Shown here in pieces: positions 37,601-52,052 of a stretch of DNA of 64,000 nt. The first letter of the stretch is position 1, and the number at the start of each line of letters is the position of its first letter. A model generated the notes under the pieces. That model made no database searches and was not told the origin of the DNA. It was given only the letters and a program-made list of their open reading frames with translations. Location of the stretch: NCBI GenBank assembly GCA_022578965.1, contig MU400673.1, forward strand, positions 29,292 to 93,291, given 5' to 3'. The position numbers and the translations under genes were made by a program. The stretch is from Xylaria sp. FL1777. Lineage: Eukaryota; Ascomycota; Sordariomycetes; Xylariales; Xylariaceae.

Positions 37601-40600
37601 AATTAAGTAATGTTGTTTTTTGCTTATATTGCTTTAGATTTTTAAACGTTAAAAAATAAGTTAAAGTTCAATAAAATGCTTTTAAAAATTTTAAACTAAT
37701 ATAATACTATATATTTATTATTTAAAAATAACCTAAAAAAATAAAAGTTGCTAATTGTTATACTTTTATTGCTTTTTAAAAAAGTAGTATTTTTAATTAA
37801 ACTTTAGTTTAGTGTTAATTTTGTATTAGTAACGCTAAAAGAAATAAATAAGCCTAAAAAACTAATATAACTAGTATTAACGATTTTACAAAACGTAAGC
37901 TAAAGCCTTGATTTCTTTAAACTAAGGATTTATAAAAAACATAATAATTATATTAATAGCAGCAGCTTAAATTTATTTAAAAGAATACTAAAGTATAAAT
38001 TTTATAATAAAAAAAACTTAAGTTTAATAGATTATTTTAACTAAAAACATATAAGCTTTTTAGATTTATGTTTTATAATAGCTTTACTAATAAAACCGCG
38101 AAGTATTTTAGCTACTTTTTTAAGCGTTATAAAGCTAAAAAAATCTATACAACTTTATTTAAGGCTTACTATAAAAATAAAGAACAAAATCCGTAAAAGT
38201 AATATTACTAAAATTATTAACTTTAAGGCATAATTTAGTATTATTGTAGACTTTTTTGTTAATAAAAATAGCTTTGCTACTTAAGATACTAATATAACTT
38301 AAAAAAGATTTAATTAAACTAGTAATCCTGTTAAATATGTTAAATGCTTTAAAACTACTATTTAAATAAATAAAAAATCGTTATTTTTTTTGCTATATAT
38401 AATTAGCAAAAAACAAGCTACTTACTTCTTGTTATTAAAGATAAACTTTATTATAAAATCTTAAATAAGTTTATATTTTTAGGGCCTTTATATAATAGCT
38501 AATATAATACTAAAAACAAGCTAGATTATTATATTAATAATAAACTATATTAAAAGCTTAAACCTAAAAACTTAAAAATATTAGCAACTAAAAAACTAAT
38601 ATATATTTGCTAAACTACTAGCTTAGCAAAAAAGCTACATAAAGCATAAAAGTTTTAAACCTTAAATAGAAAATCTAATAATTAGCAAAAAGCAATAAAA
38701 AAAAAATTAAAAATATGCAATTTAAGGAAATATGCAAATATAAACTTTTAAGAAAATTAAAACTTATATAATGCTATAACGTTAGCAGTTTTTTTAACTT
38801 CTTTTATATAAAAAAATATTGAATTTTTTAAAAACCTAAGGATATAAAATAATAAAAAGGTTTGTGCTGCTTTTAATAATAATTAATTACTTAAAATACT
38901 TTTAGTTGCAATAAAGAAAATATTAAAGCAAAAAAACGCTAAAAGATTAATAATTGCAAAAACTAAAAATCTTGCATATAAATTAAGCAATAAAAATAAC
39001 TTAATTATAGCTTTAATTTAAATACTATTAACTTTTTAAGCTTTTAAAACTAACAAATCAATAAAAAATAAAACAATAATTTTAAATATAATGTATAAAA
39101 CGAAAGATAAAAAGATTTATCTTAAAAATAACGTGCTATTTAATAGCACTGTTTTATTTAGATTTTATAAGTAAAAAAAGCAAGCTTTAAAAAAGGCAAG
39201 CTATTATTTAAAAAATCTTATGCTATTTTAATAAAATAGCATTTATTAAAACATATATTTATGTTTTAGCACTACTTTTAGAAATATTTAACTAACTGCT
39301 AAACAATTAGCTGCTTTTTTAAAAAAGCTTTATATAACTAACTTTATTTAGTAAAAAGCAGCATTGTTAACTAAAATATAGTATTGCAAAAAAATAGCAC
39401 TTTTTTAGAACTTTTTTAAAATAAGAAAAATTTATAATAAGATTTTTCCTTTTTATAAAATTAAAACAGTTCTTTATAAAGCATAGCAAATTTGTAGTAT
39501 TTTAATCTTTAAACTTTTAAAAAACATTATTATAAAAGTTTTAAAAATCTAACTTAAGCATAGCGTTTTTAAGAAAGCTTATAGTTTATATAAATACTTA
39601 CTAACAAAAAAGCAAGCTATAGTTCTAGCTATAAAATATATATACTTAAGTTTAAAAAACGAAAGTACTAATGTTTATAAAAAAATTTAAAAAGCATTTT
39701 TATATATTAAATTAATGCTTATTTTTAGAACTTTAGTTAGCTAAAGCAAAACAGTGCTTTATTTTTAGCATTTAACCTAAAACTAGCTTTTATTTTTTTA
39801 ACGTAAAAGTGCATTTAGCTTTTGTAACTAGATTTTATATTTTTTATCCTATAAGTTATAATATAATAGCTTTTATTATATTACAAGTTTTTAACAGTAT
39901 TACAACTATAAAAGTAGCTTTTATAAATAATTTAAGCTTTAATTAATATTTATTACTTACTTAAGTATTTATTACATACTAATAATACTTAAGTACTTTA
40001 ATAACTTTTATTATTATATAATGCTACACTAAATATTGTTTATTTATATATATATATATATATTTGTTTGTTTTATTTTGTTTTAACGATTTTGTTTATT
40101 ATAATAACTATTTACTACGCTAAGATTTTTTGTTTTTTAGATGTTTAAGCTGCTTATTAATGCTTAAGTTATTAAACTATTTACTGTAATTAAAATGCTT
40201 TAGCTATTTAGGTTTTTTATGTTATGCTAAACAAGATTTAAGAAATCTTAATTACTAAATTTGCTAAGTAAACAAAACTTGTATATTATAAATTATAAAT
40301 GTAATTAAAGCTAACTATTATATATATAAAATATAAGTATTTATAAAAGTTCTTTAGGATTATTTTATAAGTATAAAGCTTTAAGCTATAAATAAAGTTT
40401 TTAAGAGCTATAATGTTTATATTAATTATATAGCATTATTTGCTAAAAACGCTAATGCTTTTAAGTTAATTAATGTATAGCAAACCTAAAATAACTTTTA
40501 TTAAAAAGCAGTAAATATTATTGCTGCTTTAAAATTTTGTGAAGTAAGCTAAGAAAATGTTTTTAGTTGTTTATTTACTGCTGCTTATGTTTAGCAACAA

Positions 40601-43600
40601 GTTTTATATATCTTTTTATAACACAATTTGCAATATATTTAAAGCTTTAAAATTAATAATTATATTTACTGCATTATAGTTATAGTAAAAGGTTCGTAAT
40701 AAACCTAGTTAGCTAAGTTAATAATAGTAATGCTATACTATAAATAGATTAAAAAATTAACAGAAAATGTAGCATTAATATTAGTACTTATGCTTATAGT
40801 TTAAATAAAAAAAAGCAAAGCACTTTTATAATTTATACATTAATGTTAGCTTTATTTTTATTAATTTATTTTATAGCTGCAAATTATATATTATAGCTGC
40901 TTTAATTATACTATGCAAAACTTGTTGTTTTATGCTTAAATTTCTAAAATAATTCTACTTAAAATTAATAAAAGGAATATAATACTTTTTGCTAATATAT
41001 ATGCAATATTTAAGGCATATTTATTAACATAAAAAATATCTAAACAAAGGTTATTAATATGCTAGTATAAATGGCTAAAGGAGATAATTTAGCTTTTTGT
41101 AAATTAGTGCACTATGTATAATAACGCTTGCAGCAAATTAAAAGAGCAAATAAAATTTTAACTAAAGTACTAATTATTATAATAACTTAAAAAAAAAAAC
41201 ATATATAAAATAGCTAAATAAGTCTTAAATACAAAAAGGCTTAGTTATTATAATATAATTAAAAAATTAATTAATTTATAGTTAGCTATATTAGTATAAT
41301 AATAGTAAGCTTTAAATATAAAGCAATAATAAACTAGGCTTTTTATTAGATTAAAAAAGGTTTATTATAATTATTAAGTAAAACCTAGGTATTTATTATA
41401 AAGCAAACTGCTAGTTATAAACTTTAAAAAGCTGTTTATTATAAAATATTAACTATAGCTTTTTAAGTAAAGCATAATATAATAAAGCATTAAAAGTAAT
41501 AGTATTAAATTTTAAACATAAAACTACAAAAGCAAAAAGGTAATATATTTAATTAAAAAATAAAGCAATTATAAAATTTATTATGTACTAAATACTGTAA
41601 CTTTACTATAATGCTAAATTACCGGATATATAATGAATTTTTTTCTTAAGAACTTTATAACTACTTTTTTTTTGGCTTATTTACTAAAATAAAGCAGTAT
41701 AATCGCGCTAAATTTATTACAATACTTTAATTGCAAAAAAATAAATTATAACTTATGTATTTAAGCAATTAAGCCATATATAAATTAAGAAATAAAACAA
41801 TTAATAAAAGGGCTATTTAACAATATAAATAAAGCAACTATAGCTAATTTTTATTATATTGTTTATGATATTTAAGTTTATGTTTTTAAATTTAACGCAA
41901 TATTTATACTTTTATTTTTATTATATAACTTAGCTTAAACTTATTTTAATTAGCTAGTTAGCTTGTTTAGCTATTTTATTTTACTTTAATTTTTTTTTAT
42001 TAAAATACGGCTGCTTTTAGTTTATTTTAATACTTATAATTATAAAGTTCTTTTTACTATTAACGTTTTTTAGACAGGGTTAATATTATTTTTTTTTGTT
42101 TATTTAGTTTTATAAGTTTTTTTTTATTTTTTTTACTATGTTTAAAAGTAGCTTAAGTTTTAGCGCTTGTAAAAGCATTTTAGCTTTATTAAAACTAGTT
42201 TTAGCTTTTTTACGTATTTGGATATATAAATAAAGGCTTCTAAAAGTGCTTAGCATTTTTTTTAAAAAAGTATTTATAAAAAGTTTATACTTTTTTTTTT
42301 TTAAACTATTAAGCTTAACTAAATTTTATACTTAGTTTGCTATACTTAAAAAAGAGAATATCTGCAAGTATATTTATAGCAAAGTAATTCTGTACTTTTA
42401 GAATATTTTTATATTATTTATAATAAAACTTCTTTAGTATAAGCATTAGTTTTTTTCGCTAGAAATTCTTTTTGCGCTTTAGGGTAAAAAGTATTAAAAA
42501 AACAAAACAATTAGTATTTAGCTTTTTTTTTGGCGTTTTGCTTTTATTTTTTGCATTTTTGGTGCTTAATAAAATAAAAGCTGTTTTTTTAGATTTAAAG
42601 AAAGTTATATTTAGTGCTTATAGAAGTTTATAAAGCTTAGCGCTTATTAAAGGCAATAAGCGTAAATCTTTTAGTAATTCAAGGCTAAAGTGCTTTTTAA
42701 GGCTTTTTTTTATAAAAACAATAAGCTATATGTAATCTTTTTAATTATTAATGCTTTTTTTTAAAAACTAGTTTGTTAGGTTGCAAAACATGCAATATAA
42801 ATATAAAGGCCTAAAAAATCCGTATATATAAATGTTATACTAAAGAAAGCAAAAAAGTATAAAATAGCTTAAAATAACTTTTATATTAAAGTGCTTTATT
42901 GCTTAATACTTTTGTAATCTTTAGAAAACTTGTTTGTTGTTTTTATTAGTAGCATGCTTAAAGTTTAAAATATATGTTACTTTTAAAACAGTATTAATAA
43001 AAATAATAATCTAATAATTGTTTAAGCAATATTTTATTATAAGATATTTTATTTAAGAGGTTTTAGCGATTATTATAGCTTATTTTGTATTTTGTTAGTT
43101 TATAAAGAGGTTTTTTATAAATTAGCTATACTTAGGCTTAATACTTATTTTTGAAGTTTTGCTTTTTTTATTTGTATATAGCTAAAGCAATATATTTAGT
43201 AAAGCTTTTAATTTGTGCTTATTTAGCTATTTTTTAGCGTTTAGCTTTATAAAAACGTTTGTAATATAAATAGCTTTAAACCTTTATAATATTATGTTTA
43301 CTTTATAAAAGTTCTTGTAGCAGCTAAAAACAATAAAACTTTTTTAGTAATTTAAATACTTTTGTTTATATTAGTAGGTTTTTTTAGTAGCTATTTATTG
43401 TTTTAGAAAAAAGGTTTTTAATTATTGCTGCTTGTTATTTTTATATATTGTTTTTAAAACTTTATTTAGCAAAGAACAATAAACTAGTTTTTATTTATTA
43501 TAAAGCTTAAGCTTATTAAAGTGTTTAAAGTTATTATTTTTTTAATAATTGTTTAAAGCTTTTTTTAGTAATAGCTTTTTTAAAGCTTTTATAAATATTA

Positions 43601-46600
43601 ACTGTAGAATGTTTAGCTTTTATATTATAAGTTTTTATTCTTTATGTAGTTTTAGCTTTATTGCTAAAACTATTAAAAATTTTATAAATATAACGTTAGA
43701 TTTATTAAAGCGCAAGTTATTATTATTATAATAATTTTTAATTATAAATAAAAACCGTATTAGTATTATAGAACTTCTTATAGCTATAAACTTAGATATT
43801 TAGCTTGTAGTTTATAGAAATTTTTCCGGAAATCCTTTTGTTAGTTTAAGCATATAAAGTAGCGTTTTATTTGCGTTTACTAAGCAATTCTATGCAATAA
43901 AGTATGCTAAATAAACTTTTCTTTAAAAAGTAATTGTTTTTTTATTATGCATTAAATTAAAAAAGTAAATATTTCTTTTTAAGATTATATATACTATAAA
44001 CTACTAATATTTTAACGTTTTTTTATTATAATATTTTTTATATATTACAAATATTAATTCTTTTTATATTTGTTGAACTAAGTCTAAAGAAAAGTTCTAG
44101 CAAGCTTTGCTATTTTTAAAAAACAAATAGCTAAAGCGGTTTTTTAGTACTATTTTTTTGCTTTTTTTTAGGTTTTTAAAAAACAAGCACTTTATAAAAG
44201 TTACTTCTTTTTTAATAAAAAGAAACTTTAAAACAGATTTTAAAAAAACGTTAACTAAAGAAAGCAACACGTTTTTTAGCTAAACATCCTTTATATTTAG
44301 CTTATTAATCTACAGAAAAAGCATGCAAGCTAAATATTTTTTGTACTTTAAGCTATTAATAAACATTAGCTTTTTTTTAGAGCTATTTTTAAAAAGCTTT
44401 TAGTTTTTAAAGAAGAGCTTTTTATAGCTAGTTGTAAAGTTTATATATATATACTTATTTTCTTTTTTTTTTTTTTTTATTTTTTGTTTTGCTATTTGTT
44501 ATGCTTAAAGCTTATATTTTTTAGCATAAAGTAGTAGCTTACTAGTGCTTTTAAGAAAAAATAATGCTATTTTTAGCTAATTTGTAGTACTAGTAACTTT
44601 TTTAAAAATAAGAAATATAATAATTAAAAGCATATATATATAATAAAAGCAATCTTTATTAATGTTTAAGCATATATATATATTTGCTATATTTTGCAGT
44701 TAAATAAAAAGTATAAGCAAATTAAAAAACTTAATATAAGTTAAAAGTATAAAAGCAAATAGTACTATATACTTAAGTAAAAAGTATAAAGTATAAATAT
44801 TAAAGTTAATATTATTTGCTGCATATAGTTTAATATTTTTAATTGCTAATTTAAATTATTACTTTTTAATAATTATAAGATCTTTTAAATATAAATGCTA
44901 AAAACATTTATATAGAATACAAAAAGTTAGAATTTATTAAATAAATAAAATAGTAAAGTTAAATATAAGTAAAAGGTTTAATAAAGCAGATATAATAAAA
45001 AAAAAGCTAAAATATGTAGCTTTAAACTAACGTACCTTTTTTTTATAAACTTATTATATTATTTTTAATTTATTAATTAATTATTTTATTGCTAAAATAA
45101 ACTATTAATTGCTAAATGCCTTTATAATAATTACTTTTTATATGTTTACATTAGTATTAATTAAAAAATAAGCAAATAAAATAGTTCTAGTTAATTAAAT
45201 AGTTACTTTTTAATTTCTTTTTAATATATTTATAACTTATTTTCTTTAAATAATTATTATAACTAATAGCAAAGTAAATAACTTAAGCTTTGCTAAATAT
45301 AAAAAAAAAGCTTATTTTTTTTTTTAATTTGTTTTTTTTTGTGTAGTTTTAAAGCTTTGATCTTTTTTGCAATTTTTTACTTTAGCGCTTAAGTTTTTAA
45401 ATTACTTAGTTCACGCTTTTATTATAAATTTTTTAGCCTTAAGTAATACAATTAATTTTTGCTTAACTAAGCACGCAAAAAAAAATTTTTACGTTATTAA
45501 TAAGGTTTTAAACGATTAAAAAGCATTATAGCAATTTACTAATATTTAAAAAATTAATACTACTTAGCTAACAAATAGTTTTATCTGTAATATTTAAAAA
45601 GTTAAGTTTATTAATAAATAGCAAAATATACATGCTTTTTTTTTCTTTAAATTTTGTTTTTTTTATTTAGCTAACTTTTTTTTTTTTTATATAACTAAGC
45701 ATTAAACTGTTTAAAGATTAAAATTTTTAGTAGTAATGCTAGCAGCAAATATGTTTAATAAAAAGTTAATTATAATTTTTTTTTTAAATGTTATACAAAT
45801 TAATATATTTAAGCTAGCTTTACTTAAGTAAAAAAGCAATAGCATTTAAAAGCTTGTTTACTATATATAAAAGCAACTAAAAGCAGTTTTTAAAGCAAAT
45901 ATATATACTAGATTTTCTGTAATTTCTGTTGGCTTATAGCTATATTTATATAATTGTTTAAAATTTAAAATGCTATACTTTATAAGCATTACAAGCAAAT
46001 ACTAATAATAGCTAAAAGCAAAAAGTATATAAAACTTTACTTTTTTTTTTTTTGTTGCACTATTTTAAAATAAAGGTTTAGTACATATGCTAATTATGCG
46101 TTTATTATTTAGTTATATAACTGTTTATTTTACGAGTTTTAAAGTAACATAACTAAATATTTTAAAGCTAGCATAATAACTGCAGTAATTAAAAAGGATT
46201 TTATGCTTAAAAACTTTAAAGAACAAATAACTTTGTTCGGAGATTTTTTTATTTGTTTAACTAAAAAAAAAACTAAATTAAAACGCAGATTAAATTGTTT
46301 TTTTTAAGCTAATTTTATTGCTTAGCTTATTATATGTTATATTAGTAAGCAATAATTTAGTATTGCTTAAAAAATTAGTATAATGCTTTAATGTCCTAAG
46401 AAATAATTAAAGAAATAAATTAAATAAATTATATAAAGTAAAATAAAATAAAAAAATTAAACGATCTATTTATATAGCAATGCTTTTTTTAATATAATTT
46501 GCAATTATTTTTTCTTATTGCATAGTTTGCAAACTTTTTCTTAAGCGTAATAAATAAAAAAAAAACAATTATTATATAAAAAGTTAGGTTTTAACACTTA

Positions 46601-49600
46601 TAAAAGCAAATATATGGAACTTTTATAATAAAAAGCTTAAAATATACAAAATAAGAATTATTAATACTAAATTATTAAATTTCTTTTTTGTTTTTTCTTT
46701 AGTTTTTATTTTTTTAGCTTTGTATAAATAAATATTTCTGCTTAGTTTTCTGTAGTAAAATCCTGCTTTAGTTAAGCTTACTTTAAATTTTGCTTAAACG
46801 TTTGTTGTTTTACTAAGTATTTATTATTGCTTAATAGCAGCTTTAAATTATTACTAGTAGTTTAAGCATATAAAGTATAAACTAGTAATTTTATAAAGTG
46901 CAATAATAGTGTTTTTTGCTTTTTAGTAGTTTTAAAATCTTTATTAAGTATTAAATAGTTTAAACTAAAAGCAAAAAGCGCTATTTAGTTTTAAATAAAA
47001 ATAACTAAGCAATTAAAAGTAAAAAAACTTATATATAAGCGTTAATGCAGCAAAATAAACTCAAATAGTTAAAACTAATAAGCAGTTTTTACTTTTGTTT
47101 TTTTTGTTTTTATGCATTTTTAAAAAAAAGCAATAATAATTTATACTAAAACTAAGCTATTAAGCTATTTAAAAAACGTTAAAATAAAATAAAAACCTAT
47201 GTTTTTAATGTAATAATAAAAAAGGTGCTAATAAATAAGTTGCTATAAAACTAACGAATATAAAACTAATAAAAAAAAAGCTATAAAAAATACGCTTAAT
47301 TTTAAGCGAAATAAAATAGTTTTGTGCATTATAACTTAATTATATAAACTTATATAATTAGTAAAAATAAAAAACAAAACAATTAGTAAAAAAACAAAAA
47401 GTAAAAAAAGAAAAATTTATTGCTTTAGCTTTTGTTAGTTGTTATTTTTTAAAGCGCCTTATAATATATTAGCTAAAAAAAATAAAGTAAGCTATTATAT
47501 TCTTTAGCGCTTAAAATGTTTAAAGCGCTAAAAGCTATGCTGCAGCTTTTTAAACTTAGAAGGCTTATATAACTTGTTATATTTTCTTTGCTTTTTATAG
47601 CTTAACTATTATAGCTTTAATTATTAAAGGCTTTATTATTTTAGTTAGCTTTTTAGTAAATAGCTGTTGCACTAGTAGTTTATATATTAAAATTAAAATT
47701 TTTTAGCTTTTAGTACTTTTAGTTATTTTATATAAATTGTTTTAACTTTTTAGCAAAAAATAACTTTTTTAATTCTTTTTTTAATAATTTTGCTAGTTAG
47801 TATTATTTATAATTAACCTTTTTTTTAACTTAATAAGAGCTAATTTATTAGTATAGTAGTTTTTTATTGTTAAACTTATTTATTAAAAGTATAATATTGT
47901 AAAAAAAAACAAGCAAGCTTTTTTTAAGTAGTTATTTAATTTTATAGGCGTTTTTCCAAGATTTAGTTTTTATAGCTAATTTTTTTTTTTTAATTATAAT
48001 TGCTTTAACTTTTATAACATTCTAGTTGCAGTATTTTAGCTACTTAATTTTAGCTTCAATAAAATTTTTATAAAAAGCACTATTTTGCTATTTAATTACT
48101 TTTTACGTTAATATTACATTTTTTACTAGTAAAATTAGCATTTTTTTATATATTAGCTTATATAAGTTATAGCTATAATAGCATACAAAAGTGCAATCTG
48201 CTTATATTACTAAGTTTAAGTAATTTAGCTAATTTTTTTTAGTTTTATTTGTTACTTATATAAAGCTCTTTTTTATTAGTTTGTAGCTTTTTTTAATGAA
48301 GCTTTAAGCTTAAAAATAATAAGCAAAGCTATAGTTTATTTTATATTTTAAAGTGTTTACTGCGTTTTTTACTTCTTTTTTAAACTTAGAGCTATTATTA
48401 CACTTAATTTTAATAGGAATTTTGTGTTAAAACATAATTTTTTTCTTAATAAACTTAAGTATTATTAGAAAATCTACGTATTTTAAAGGTTTAGCTTTTA
48501 AATAAGTTGTTATTTTATTTTTTGCTTTTATAATAGCTTTAAATTTGTTGCTTAATAGCATAGTTTGCATATTTATAACCCATAAAACCAAAAAGTCCGA
48601 AAAATAGTTAAAACAGTGTTTTTTAGTTTTTTTGCTATCTATAAATTTTTAGCAATTAAAGCAACTAGCAATTATAATATAAACGTTTTAATAAAGGTCT
48701 TTTTAGTAGTATTTTTAAGTTATTTGTTAAGTTATAAATATTTAGTTTTTATATATTATTTTTTAAAAAAGATAAAAAACTATAGATTTTTTTTTAGCAT
48801 TAATAACTTTACTAAGTAAAAACTATATTTTTTAAATAACTATAAACAGTAGCAAAATCAAAGTTAGCAAAAACTAAAGTTTTATAAACAGTAATAAGAT
48901 CTTTAAACTTTATAACGTTTATAAATATACTTTTTTTTTTTGTATAATTAATAAGTTTAATAACTTTACTTTTATATTTTTTTAAAACTAATAGATTATA
49001 TTATATTAATTTGTTAAATATATAAATCTTTTTTTTGTATTGCTTTTATTTTTCTTTAAACATATTTATATTTTTTTTAGCATACTAATTTAATTTAAAC
49101 TTATTTAGTTTTAGCTATAAAATTAACTTAATAATATTTTACTAAGCTTAGTAATATAACATTAAATATTTTTAGAATTAATTTTAGCATATAAAATAAA
49201 AAGGGTAATGTTTTAAAGCTGTTTAATTATAATGACCTTTTTATATGTAAGCTTAAATAAATTCTAAAATATGCTAACTATTAGCTTACTTTTTGTATTA
49301 AGTTCGTTTATAACTTTTAGTTTACTTAAATGTATAGTATTTAAATATAAAAATATAACTTTGCTATAAAAAAGTAATAAAGTTAGCTTTAAAAGCTTAA
49401 ATATGTTGTTTTGCATTAAGTAGTTCTAAATTAAATATTATAGCAAAAGAAAAAGTATAGTTATAAACAATAGCAAACTAAAATCTACCCAAAAAAACCA
49501 AAATTATAACATAGCATAAAAATTAATGCAGCTTAAATTTTTTTAAAACCTAGTTACTAAATCCTTTGCTTAATTGCTAATTAGCATTTATAAAAAAAAG

Positions 49601-49968
49601 TTTTTTATTTTTTATATAAGTTTAAATATTTTTAGTTATAAATTAAAAACTTTTATATATTTGCGTTTTAATAAAGCAAAACTTATTAAACTTATTATGT
49701 AATAGTTTTGTTTTTTTATTAAGATTTGCATTTAGTTTTAAGATTATGTACTAAGTATAATTATATAAAAAGCGCTAAAGAAAATCTGTTATAGCTTAGG
49801 TTTAAAAATAAAAAGTTAAATATTAGTTTTTGTTAAAGTAAGAAAAAAAAAAGCAAAACTATAAAAAAGTTAAAGCTTTTAAATATTAATACATAGATTT
49901 TAGTTTTTAAGTAATATAATAAGCTAAAGTTATTATAACTTGCTAAAATAATGCAGTGCTTATAAAAA
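34621..49968. other. AT-rich eroded DNA in alternating A- and T-biased blocks, no gene seen
   Basis: The + strand is strongly A-biased at about 34.99-39.14 kb and strongly T-biased at about 41.95-44.56 kb, with shorter alternations to 49 kb. This may mark the coding strand of ancestral elements in opposite orientations. I looked for reverse transcriptase or transposase motifs in conceptual translations of parts of it and found none that I could defend. Confidence 0.55.
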
Positions 49969-50440
49969 GTATAGCTTTATTAAGTTATAAATACTAGTAT
50001 TATTTTATGTTATTATTTTTAGTATATAATTAAATTGCGTAAAGTAAAAAGAATGAAAATTTAAACTATAAAGAGGTGTAATATTTATAAGAAATGTAGC
50101 TTTGTTAAGTTATAAACACTAAGATTGTTTTATGCTACCGTTTTTAGAAAAAAAATAAAGATCTAATTTATAAAAAGGCGTAATAACTATAATAAGTGTA
50201 GCTTTATTAAGTTATAAACACTAAGATTATTTTATGCTACTATTTTTAAGAAAAAAATAGAAATTTAAACTATAAAAAAGCATAATGCTTGTAGTAAGTA
50301 TAGCTTTATTAAGTTATAAATACTAAGATTGTTTTATGCTACTGTTTTTAAGAAAAAAATAAAGATCTAGTTTGTAAAAAAATATAATGCTTGTAATAAG
50401 TAGCTTTATTAAATTATAAACTTTAAGATTATTGTGCAGT
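49969..50440. repeat. Tandem array of about 100 bp, five copies
   Basis: TAGCTTTATTAAGTTATAAA plus CACTAAGATTATTTTATGCT recurs with TAGC at about 49972, 50097, 50199, 50301 and 50401. The regular spacing is 100-102 bp, with the first interval longer. Middle copies share TTTTTAAGAAAAAAATA. Variation between copies is largely transitional. Confidence 0.75.
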
Positions 50441-51757
50441 ACACTTTTTGTTTAGTATATTATTAAATAACGCAAGTTAAAAAAAATAAAGATTTAGTTT
50501 AGTTAAGTTAAAAATAAACTTAATAAGCTTTGCTAATAAAAAGTATGTGCTAATAAGTTTAAGGTTTATATATTTAAAAGAAAACCTAACTTTTAATTAT
50601 AATAAGTATTGCTTTAATATTACTAAAAAAAAATACGCAAGTATAACTTATTTATTTTAGTACTTATATTTATGCATTTGCTTTTTACTTTAGTAATTAT
50701 AAGTGATTATAAAACTTATAAACTTATTTATATACTTAGCATACTATAATTTTAGCTATAGTTTGCAAACTTATTATACTTTTTATAAATCTTATCTTTT
50801 TTTTAAATGCTTACTTTTTTAGCTTTATTTAACTTAACTAACTTTTTATTATTATTAAGCTTATAAATGCGTACTTTATTTACTTTATGCAAATAGCACA
50901 TTTTTTTTTTAATTATAAAGCTAACTGTTTTACTAGAATAAACTACTACTACGATTATTTTATTAATAGCTATATTTTATACTGCATTATACTTACGATT
51001 TATAATTATAATGTTTAGTAAAAATAAATTAGGTTTTTATAATGCTAAACATAATAAAGCTTCTGCAAGTAGTAAGCTTATTACTTTTTAAGTAAGTAAC
51101 TTTAATAATAAATTCTTTTTTAAAATAAAGCGGTTTAGCAAGCTACTAAAAGTTATGCTAGCATTTCTTAAAACAAAAAGTAGCAATTTTAAATATACAA
51201 CTTTTTACTACAAAAGCATATTAATATAAAAGTTTAACATGCTTAATGCTATATATTATTTCTTGTTTTTATTTAATACTGCTAAATATACTTAATATTA
51301 ATACTTGTTTTTGCTATATAGCTATAAATGCTTAACGGAAATACTATTATAGTAGTTTAAGCAAAAGGTAATAACCCTTATAAAAATGGCTTATATAAAT
51401 ATTGCGTTTAAGGTTAAAAAAAAGTTTAGGTTTAAATGCAAAATAAGATAAAGAAAAAGTATAAAATAGTTGCAAATTATAAAAAACATGTTAAAATAGA
51501 AAAATATATTAGTAAATATTGCAATATTAAAAAAAAGCTAAATTAGCTTTAACTTTAAGTACTTATTACTTAATTTACTAGTAAATCCTTTAGAAGTAAA
51601 GCAAACTTTGCTTAACTTTATTAATATATACTTTTAAACCTTTAATTAACTAGCTTACTTATTTTAACAAAACAAAGTGCGTAGCGTTTTTAAAGCATAA
51701 AATGTATATTGTTTTATATATATTTAATTTTTATAGTTTAAAACTTTTATTTTTACT
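50441..51757. other. AT-rich eroded DNA, no gene seen
   Basis: No repeat array or readable gene noted. Composition is as in the surrounding block. Confidence 0.5.
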
Positions 51758-52052
51758 AAAGTAAAGTAAAGTAGCTAAATAAGCTAACTAGCTAGTTAAA
51801 GTAAGTCTAAGCTAAGTTATATAATAAAAAAGAAAGTATAAATATTATGCTAAATTTTAAAGTATAAACTTAAATATTATAGATAATATAATAAAAATTA
51901 GCTATAGTTGCTTTATTTGTATTGTTAAATAGCCTTTTTATTAATTGTTTTATTTCTTAATTTATATATAGCTTAATTGCTTAAATGCGTAAGTTATGAC
52001 TTATTTTCTTGCAATTAAAGTGTTGTAGTAAATTTTGCACGATTACACTGCT
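51758..52052. repeat. 295-bp dispersed direct repeat, copy B
   Basis: Direct-orientation counterpart of 34326-34620, 17,432 bp away. It retains more C and G (TTATGACTTATTTTCTTGC against TTATAACTTATTTTTTTGC), so it appears less eroded. Confidence 0.8.

Noticed and set aside
42470..42490. Interstitial telomere-like TTTAGGGT
   Set aside because: A single isolated occurrence with no tandem units.
43549..48819. ORFs of 60-67 codons at 43549 and 48616
   Set aside because: Same low-complexity composition; no domain and no supporting context.
49969..50440. CRISPR-like array
   Set aside because: The whole ~100-bp unit repeats, including what would be spacers; this is a tandem satellite in a eukaryotic chromosome.
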